A stretch of 41,289 nucleotides of DNA from a virus, in IMG/VR virus record IMGVR_UViG_3300036791_000903, positions 1 through 41,289 of that record; one strand, written 5' to 3'. The notes beneath the pieces were generated by a model that worked only from the letters and a program-made list of their open reading frames with translations, was not told where the DNA came from and made no database searches. The first letter of the stretch is position 1. Every line of letters begins with the position of its first letter. Shown one piece after another: positions 36,736 through 41,289 of this stretch. The position numbers and the translations under genes were made by a program.

Positions 36736-36858
36736 ATGCCAGCTACATCCAAGGCACAAGCCATAGCCACGGCCATTGCCGAGCATGCACCAGAAAAGCT
36801 ATACGCCCGCAACCAGGGTCTGCTGAAGATGTCGAAGCAGCATGGCTACCAATATTGA
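36736..36858 (+). pseudogene. Truncated DUF3008-like copy
   Basis: 40 residues from ATG 36736: MPATSKAQAIATAIAEHAPE, KLYARNQGLLKMSKQ, then an unrelated HGYQY and stop. It matches the N-terminal two thirds of the DUF3008-type protein and breaks off exactly at KMSKQ, where intact members continue with a LHDFA(A/S)T segment. The endonuclease-VII gene begins inside its last codons. It is probably the 5' remnant left by that insertion, though it may still be translated. Confidence 0.7.
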
Positions 36859-37357
36859 ACTACTTTCTGCTACCAAATCCAAAGCTAAACGTCAACGAAA
36901 AGAGTACATCCAGCAATGGCGGGATCAAAACCGGGAAAAACTGCGGCAGCAAGGCAGAGATCGTTACGCCAAAAATCCCGACAAATTCAGGGAAGAGGCA
37001 TTGCGACGTTATCATGCCAATCCTGAATTGCATCGCGAAATCTCACGCCGCTGGAAGAGCAGAAACAAAGACAAGGTTGCCCTATACGTAAGGCGAAAGG
37101 CATTGCTGCGACTGTACGGCATAACGCCGGAGGAATACGGGCGCATGCTGAAGGAACAGAAGCATCGCTGCCAAATCTGCAAGGTAAAAGACGTCGATGC
37201 CAGATACGGGCTTTTGGATGTCGATCATTGCCATGAAACGGGCAAGGTGAGAGCTTTGCTTTGTAATCGCTGCAATCGGTTAGTTGCTCAAATAGAAGTT
37301 AGTGGGCGCGAGATTTTCAATCGAACACTGGAATACATAGACCAGCATGCCGGCTAA
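36842..37357 (+). CDS. Endonuclease-VII-family homing nuclease
   Basis: 171 residues from ATG 36842, overlapping the truncated DUF3008-like copy by 17 bp and the intact copy by 11 bp. A basic helical N-terminal half (KRQRKEYIQQWRDQNREKLR onward) is followed by LYGITPEEYGRMLKEQKHRC, QICKVKDVDARYGLLDVDHC, HETGKVRALLCNRCNRLVA, the recombination endonuclease VII pattern with its four zinc Cys and DHCH. It is related to the nuclease at 31444-32115 in its C-terminal domain. Confidence 0.88.
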   Translation: MATNIELLSATKSKAKRQRKEYIQQWRDQNREKLRQQGRDRYAKNPDKFREEALRRYHANPELHREISRRWKSRNKDKVALYVRRKALLRLYGITPEEYGRMLKEQKHRCQICKVKDVDARYGLLDVDHCHETGKVRALLCNRCNRLVAQIEVSGREIFNRTLEYIDQHAG

Positions 37358-37556
37358 ATCAGAGGCTCAACGCAGGCTGTTTGCCATTGCTGAGCATCAT
37401 CCAAGCATTCTTTATAAGGCTAACAAGAATCTGGCGAATTTGCCGCATCAAACGCTGCACGACTTCGCTGCCACCAAGCGCAAGGGACTCCCACAACGTA
37501 AGACCAAGCAGCAAGGCCCAACCGCGCCGCTGTCGCACGCGCTGCGGGCCAGGTGA
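37347..37556 (+). CDS. DUF3008-like small protein (intact copy)
   Basis: 69 residues from ATG 37347. MPAKSEAQRRLFAIAEHHPS, ILYKANKNLANLPHQTLHDF, AATKRKGLP is the DUF3008-type layout (MPAKSKAQQR... DFA(S/A)TKxKGLP). Its N-terminal codons differ from the two partial copies upstream while its C-terminal part is the one they lack. Function of the family is unknown. Confidence 0.75.
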   Translation: MPAKSEAQRRLFAIAEHHPSILYKANKNLANLPHQTLHDFAATKRKGLPQRKTKQQGPTAPLSHALRAR

Positions 37557-37561
37557 TAAGT

Positions 37562-37702
37562 ATGAAGTGGGCAAAATTTGAAAGATTCGTGTTGGATGGT
37601 TCTGAAAGAGAATGGGTTAATTTTCTGTTTTGGCCGCAATTTCTCGCCACATTGGTATATCTGCCGCTTTCAGCAATCCGTAACAGATGCCAGAGAGCAT
37701 AA
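37562..37702 (+). CDS. Very small hypothetical protein
   Basis: 46 residues from ATG 37562: KWAKFERFVLDGSEREWVNF then LFWPQFLATLVYLPLSAI, a possible membrane-interacting helix, and a basic end. Its stop directly precedes the co-chaperonin start. The tight spacing is the main support. Confidence 0.5.
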   Translation: MKWAKFERFVLDGSEREWVNFLFWPQFLATLVYLPLSAIRNRCQRA

Positions 37703-38041
37703 ATGAACGTTACCGACAGCGATCCCGCGGCCGAGCGGCTGCAGCCGATTCAGACGCCACGCAAGTTCCGCCCGCTCCATGACCGCATCCTGGTGCGGCG
37801 GCTCGAGGATGCGCCCTCGAGTGCCTTGTTCATGCCGGAATGCGCTCAGAAGCCTTCCATGCGCGGCGAAGTGGTGGCAGTTGGGCCGGGCAAGCGCCAC
37901 AGCGATGGTTTCAGATGCCCGCTGGACGTCCAGCCGGGCGACGTCATCTATTTCGGGCGTTTCACCGACTTTGACGATGGCGAGCTGGTGCTGATTCAGG
38001 AAGCCGATGTGGTGGGAATAGTAACCAGAAATGGCAGATAA
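37703..38041 (+). CDS. GroES-like co-chaperonin
   Basis: 112 residues from ATG 37703. KFRPLHDRILVRRLEDAPSS, then MRGEVVAVGPGKRHSDG, PLDVQPGDVIYFGRFTDFDD and GELVLIQEADVVGIV follow the Cpn10 fold. The mobile-loop region (about residues 40-52, SALFMPECAQKPS) differs from host GroES, as in T4 gp31. It would cap host GroEL for folding of phage proteins, most likely the coat protein, whose P22 relative can depend on GroEL/ES. It stands close before the portal and coat genes. Confidence 0.88.
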   Translation: MNVTDSDPAAERLQPIQTPRKFRPLHDRILVRRLEDAPSSALFMPECAQKPSMRGEVVAVGPGKRHSDGFRCPLDVQPGDVIYFGRFTDFDDGELVLIQEADVVGIVTRNGR

Positions 38042-38046
38042 AAGAG

Positions 38047-38115
38047 GCGAGTGTCATTTCACTCACAATTTGGTTACCTCACCAGGTAATCAAATTACAT
38101 CACAAATGACACACG
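38047..38115. other. Large nested inverted repeat upstream of the portal gene
   Basis: Outer arms GCGAGTGTCATTT (38047-38059) and AAATGACACACGC (38104-38116) pair with one mismatch. Inside them is a 13-bp hairpin, AATTTGGTTACCT (38067-38079) and AGGTAATCAAATT (38084-38096), with one G-T pair and loop CACC. The 7-base internal loops on both sides are similar (CACTCAC, ACATCAC). No T-run follows. It lies in the 198-bp gene-free stretch 38042-38239 and could be a late-promoter regulatory element, an RNA structure or a DNA cruciform. Confidence 0.6.
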
Positions 38116-38152
38116 CTGTCATGAAGCGCATCCAGCTTAAGTCTTTGGCATA

Positions 38153-38183
38153 AAAAACGACCCGCTTAGGCAGGAAGCGGGTC
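38153..38183 (-). terminator. Intrinsic terminator on the minus strand
   Basis: A 9-bp perfect stem GACCCGCTT (38159-38167)/AAGCGGGTC (38175-38183) with a 7-base loop. On the minus strand the stem is followed by G and six T. It would stop transcripts entering from the portal side on the minus strand; no minus-strand gene lies there, so it may guard against antisense transcription or work poorly in both directions. Confidence 0.65.
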
Positions 38184-38239
38184 AGCTCTATTGAATTCGA
38201 AGTGAGTCTAGCGCCAGCTATAGCACACCAGCTTTCACA

Positions 38240-38434
38240 ATGCAACCGGAATCTTATCCAGCCAGCGAACTCGAGTTGGAGCGCATCCAGATCCTGGCTG
38301 CACTGATTGCCAACAACCAGCAGCTGCGGCACATTATTCGCAAAGCCAAACCACACATGCGCGAAGCGGTCTATAACGCTATCCTGCCCTACCTGAAATT
38401 CAAAGCAACACCTTATTCCCTGCTGAAACCCTGA
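38240..38434 (+). CDS. Small helical protein before the portal gene
   Basis: 64 residues from ATG 38240, one base before the portal start. Helical (ELELERIQILAALIANNQQL, MREAVYNAILPYLKF). Tight spacing to the portal gene suggests a virion-assembly role. Function unknown. Confidence 0.62.
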   Translation: MQPESYPASELELERIQILAALIANNQQLRHIIRKAKPHMREAVYNAILPYLKFKATPYSLLKP

Positions 38435-38435
38435 G

Positions 38436-40598
38436 ATGGCTACCTTTGCCTCAGCCACGTCCTCGACTGTCTCTGAGAAGACTGCTTCGTTGAACGAAGA
38501 AGACTTCATCAAGCAGGCGCTGGACAGGTTCCAGTTGGCGGCAGAAGCGGAAGCCGAGCTGCGCCGGGACGCACTTAACGACTTTCAGTTTCTGACCGGC
38601 GAGCAGTGGGACAACCAGAACGTTGATAGCCGCACCCGTGATGGCAGGCCTTGCCTGACCATGAACCGGCTGCGGTCGTTCCGGCGCATGGTGACCAACG
38701 AGCAGCGCCAGCAGCGTCCCTCGATTCAGATCAACCCGGTAGGCGATGGTTCGGACGTGGAAACCGCGGAAGTGATTCAGGGACTGTGTCGGCACATTGA
38801 GGTGAATTCAGACGCCGAGATTGCCTACGACACCGGCTTTGAGAACATGGCCACCGGCGGTTTCGGTTTCTGGCGCGTTGTCACTGAATACGTGGACGAC
38901 GACAGCGACGAGCAGGATATTTTCATCAAGCGGGTACGAAACGCATTCAGCGTCTACTTCGATCCGCGAGCCCAGGAGCCTGATTATGCGGATGCGTTGT
39001 GGTGCTTCATCGTTGAGGACATACCGACCGAGGTGTACCGCGAGGAGTATGGCGATAAGGAACTGGCGGCGCTGGAAGACTTTCACTCGACCGGCGACCG
39101 CAGCGCGGAGTGGATCACCAGGGAAACCATCCGCGTAGCGGAATACTTTTACGTGGAGCTGGAGAAGAACAAGAAGGGTCGCAACCCCAGGAAAAAGGTG
39201 AAGTGGGCGAAGATCAATGCGGTAAAGATCCTCGACCAGCGTGATGTGCCCTGCAAGTTTATCCCGGTGGTGCCGGTGCTGGGCGACGACACCATCATCG
39301 ATGGCAAGCGCAATCTGGTGGGCATGATCAGGGACGCGAAAGACCCGCAGAGATTTTATAACTACCAGATCAGCGCTGCCGCGGAAGCGATCGCACTTGC
39401 GCCCAAGGCTCCCTGGACGGCAGCCGAAGGCCAGCTGGAAGGGCATGAGTCGGAGTGGGAGCAGTCCAACCGGCGCAACCTTGCAGTACTGACCTATAAG
39501 CCCCTGTCGAGTGCCAACGGTGCGCCCATGCCGCGACCGGAACGCAACGTGAGTGAGCCCCCCATTCAGGCCATGGCGCTGATGATCCGCCAGGCTGACA
39601 ACGATCTCAAGGCTATAACCGGAATCTACGATGCGAGTCTTGGCCAGCAAGGGCCAGAGCAGAGTGGCAAGGCAGTGTTACTGCGCCAGAAGCAGAGTGA
39701 CATTGCCAACCTGAACTACACCGACAATCTGGCGCGGTCAATTCGTCATACCGGGCGCATTCTGCTTTCGATGATTCCGCAGGTATACGACGTCCCCCAG
39801 GTGCGGCGAATCATTGATACGGAAGAGAAGCCGCGCATGGTTGCGGCCTTCAACTCCCAGACCCAGACTGAACCGGAGCAGGATGAGCTGACGGAGATGG
39901 GAGTTGAAAAGGTATATGACCTTGGACTTGGGCGCTACGACGTGACGGTAAGTGTTGGCCCAAGCTACCAAAGCAAGCGCCAGGAAGCGGTCGCATCCCA
40001 GATGGCCCTGATTTCGAACTATCCGCAGATCATGCCCATTGCGGGCGACCTGCTGGTCAGGAACATGGATATACCGGGGGCCACCAAGATTGCCGATCGG
40101 ATGCAGAAGATGTTGCCACCGCAGTTGCAGGAGCAGGCCGGTGATCCTGCCGGCCAGCTGCAGCAGTTGCAGGGTCACGCCGCGCAACTGGCGCAGCAGA
40201 ACCAGGTGCTGGTGCAGGCGCTGCAGCACTCCCAGCAAATCATCAGCCAGAAGCTGGTGGAGAACCAGTCGAGGGAGAATACCGCACTCATCGATGCCAT
40301 GACCAAGATCAACGTGGCCAAGATCACGGCATCGAAAGACCAGGACACGGCGGCTGCCGACCGCGAGCTGGAGATGCTGGGCATGGCCCACGATTCCGCG
40401 CACGAAGTTGCCAGCCAGCAGATGGATCAGACCCATGAAGCGGCCATGCAGCAAATGCAGCAACCGCCGCAGGGAAATCAACCGGGAACGCAACCCGCGG
40501 CCCAGCCGCCGCAGGGGCCGCAACCTTCTGCGCCTGCGCCACCGCTGCCCGGTGGGCCTACTCCTCCTGCAGGCCCGCCGGGACAGGGTGGCGGTTAG
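38436..40598 (+). CDS. Portal protein, P22 gp1-like
   Basis: 720 residues, close to P22 gp1 (725). The dodecameric portal is the DNA channel at the capsid vertex. Visible family features: ALNDFQFLTGEQWD, RPCLTMNRLRSFRRMVTNEQ, RQQRPSIQINPVGDGSDVET, AYDTGFENMATGGFGFWRVV, VYFDPRAQEPDYADA, and the stem/crown region KQSDIANLNYTDNLARSIRH. The last 180 residues are a Gln-rich coiled coil and Pro-rich tail, matching the long barrel of P22-type portals. It begins the virion operon. Confidence 0.93.
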   Translation: MATFASATSSTVSEKTASLNEEDFIKQALDRFQLAAEAEAELRRDALNDFQFLTGEQWDNQNVDSRTRDGRPCLTMNRLRSFRRMVTNEQRQQRPSIQINPVGDGSDVETAEVIQGLCRHIEVNSDAEIAYDTGFENMATGGFGFWRVVTEYVDDDSDEQDIFIKRVRNAFSVYFDPRAQEPDYADALWCFIVEDIPTEVYREEYGDKELAALEDFHSTGDRSAEWITRETIRVAEYFYVELEKNKKGRNPRKKVKWAKINAVKILDQRDVPCKFIPVVPVLGDDTIIDGKRNLVGMIRDAKDPQRFYNYQISAAAEAIALAPKAPWTAAEGQLEGHESEWEQSNRRNLAVLTYKPLSSANGAPMPRPERNVSEPPIQAMALMIRQADNDLKAITGIYDASLGQQGPEQSGKAVLLRQKQSDIANLNYTDNLARSIRHTGRILLSMIPQVYDVPQVRRIIDTEEKPRMVAAFNSQTQTEPEQDELTEMGVEKVYDLGLGRYDVTVSVGPSYQSKRQEAVASQMALISNYPQIMPIAGDLLVRNMDIPGATKIADRMQKMLPPQLQEQAGDPAGQLQQLQGHAAQLAQQNQVLVQALQHSQQIISQKLVENQSRENTALIDAMTKINVAKITASKDQDTAAADRELEMLGMAHDSAHEVASQQMDQTHEAAMQQMQQPPQGNQPGTQPAAQPPQGPQPSAPAPPLPGGPTPPAGPPGQGGG

Positions 40599-40624
40599 TC
40601 TCTTTACAAATGGGGTATGCATAA

Positions 40625-40867
40625 ATGGCACAATTAACAGCGAAAACTCGCAAGGCGCTTCCGACCTCAACCTTTGCCTTGCCGGGTAGAAGATATCCCC
40701 TGAATAACGCCTCACATGCCAGAAACGCACTGGGGCGTGTCTCACAACATGGGACGCCCGCAGAGAAGGCCACGGTGCGGGCCAAGGTCAAAGCCAGGTT
40801 TCCCGGCATCGGCAAAGGCAGTAACACCGGCAAGTTGTCGGCCATGTTGCGTGCTCGCCCTGCCTGA
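40625..40867 (+). CDS. Small conserved protein between portal and scaffold
   Basis: 80 residues from ATG 40625. The pattern TAKTRKALPTSTFALPGRRY, PLNNASHARNALGRVSQHGT, PAEKATVRAKVKARFPGI belongs to a small family common in phages and bacterial chromosomes (FAxPxRRYPIxDxxHARNALARV type). Basic; function unknown. Its place in the head operon is typical. Confidence 0.8.
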   Translation: MAQLTAKTRKALPTSTFALPGRRYPLNNASHARNALGRVSQHGTPAEKATVRAKVKARFPGIGKGSNTGKLSAMLRARPA

Positions 40868-40880
40868 CCAAGGAGTCAAT

Positions 40881-41289
40881 ATGACCATCACGGTTAGCTC
40901 TACGACCGGCACTCTGGAAGAGTCGCAGAAAGCTGCCGACTACGGTCTAAAGACCGCGCGGGAGTCCACTGCCGCCTCACCTGAAGTAGAAACCGAAGAG
41001 CATCCCGAGGCGGGCGAGAGCCACGCCGAAAGTGGCGCTGAACCGGAACCAGCGCAAGACGAGGAAGAGCAACCCAAACCTGAAGAAGAAGAGGACGAGG
41101 AAGAAGAAGAGCCAGAGCGGCCAGTGGGTAAAACCAGACGCAAGCTGCTGCGCCGACTCAGCCGCCTGAACTCTCAGAACCTCACGCTGCAGGAGCGGCT
41201 GGAAGAAGCCGAGAAGAAACTGCGCGAAGGTGGCACCAAGCCACCGGCAGAACCTGCTTCCGCAGCCAAACCGAATCCCAAGGACTTCC
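40881..41289 (+). CDS. Scaffolding protein, N-terminal part (continues at base 1)
   Basis: Starts at ATG 40881 behind AAGGAG (40870-40875) and is open to the window end. Residues about 30-80 are extremely acidic (runs of Glu/Asp such as EEEEDEEEEEPE). The basic KTRRKLLRRL segment begins at residue 83. Joined with 1-714 it gives a complete 316-residue protein. See the entry at 1-714 for function. Confidence 0.85.
   Translation, partial: MTITVSSTTGTLEESQKAADYGLKTARESTAASPEVETEEHPEAGESHAESGAEPEPAQDEEEQPKPEEEEDEEEEEPERPVGKTRRKLLRRLSRLNSQNLTLQERLEEAEKKLREGGTKPPAEPASAAKPNPKDF
41118..41289. repeat. Terminal redundancy: right copy of 172-bp direct repeat
   Basis: Same sequence as bases 1-172 with one difference (C41244 against T127). 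Closing the circle here gives a unit genome of 41,117 bp. Confidence 0.95.

Noticed and set aside
39738-40745. 335-codon open frame opposite the portal gene
   Set aside because: Arg/Leu-rich antisense product of the Gln-rich portal tail, without any motif.

Overview
The window is one complete, circularly closed genome of a temperate, P22-like short-tailed phage (podovirus), unit length about 41,117 bp. The last 172 bases repeat the first 172 with one mismatch, and the scaffold gene reads in frame across the join. Lifestyle and morphology rest on three things seen in the sequence: a P22-type virion block in P22 order (portal, scaffold, gp5-type coat, gp4-, gp10-, gp14-, gp7- and gp20-like proteins), a tyrosine integrase beside an attP-like region, and small DNA-binding regulators. 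The host is not determinable. Signal peptides on three proteins suggest a bacterium with Sec export and probably a diderm; an acidobacterial or proteobacterial host is only a guess.

Layout. (a) 38240-41289 continuing to 14675, plus strand: virion genes (portal, scaffold, coat, connector, tail, ejection proteins, fibre), ending in an HNH-AP2 nuclease and a secreted protein with a carbohydrate-binding-like domain. (b) 14683-18564, minus strand: attP region, integrase, seven tiny genes, a ribbon-helix-helix protein and an HTH protein; two identical palindromic operator/promoters drive this block. (c) 18793-28144, plus strand: early genes, namely a LexA-like winged-helix protein, a cytosine methyltransferase, YqaJ-type exonuclease plus probable annealing protein, a TcmP-like / HNH / ParB-radical-SAM-like cluster, and a replication protein containing iteron-like repeats. 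(d) 28141-34713: packaging and lysis. The large terminase is split into an ATPase gene and a nuclease gene 2.8 kb apart; the nuclease half carries an intein that itself contains an HNH gene in another frame. Endolysin and holin candidates follow. (e) 34871-36211, minus strand: four small cassette-like genes with repeated 5' hairpin/ribosome-site modules, UUG starts and repeated three-hairpin 3' ends. (f) 36238-38239: DUF3008-like gene copies invaded by LAGLIDADG and endonuclease-VII genes, a GroES-like co-chaperonin, and large inverted repeats before the portal gene.

The most striking feature is the load of homing-type nucleases (seven in 41 kb) and how they sit. Two of them begin with a near copy of the first codons of the gene just downstream (terminase nuclease half; DUF3008), as if the nuclease had captured the 5' end of its target and the target had been rebuilt behind it. 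The terminase is the focus: split at the domain linker, invaded at its second 5' end, and interrupted in its last catalytic motif by an intein with a nested out-of-frame nuclease. A second candidate system is the TcmP/HNH/ParB-DUF5131 cluster, whose chemistry is unknown.

All assignments come from reading motifs and gene order; no database search was possible.
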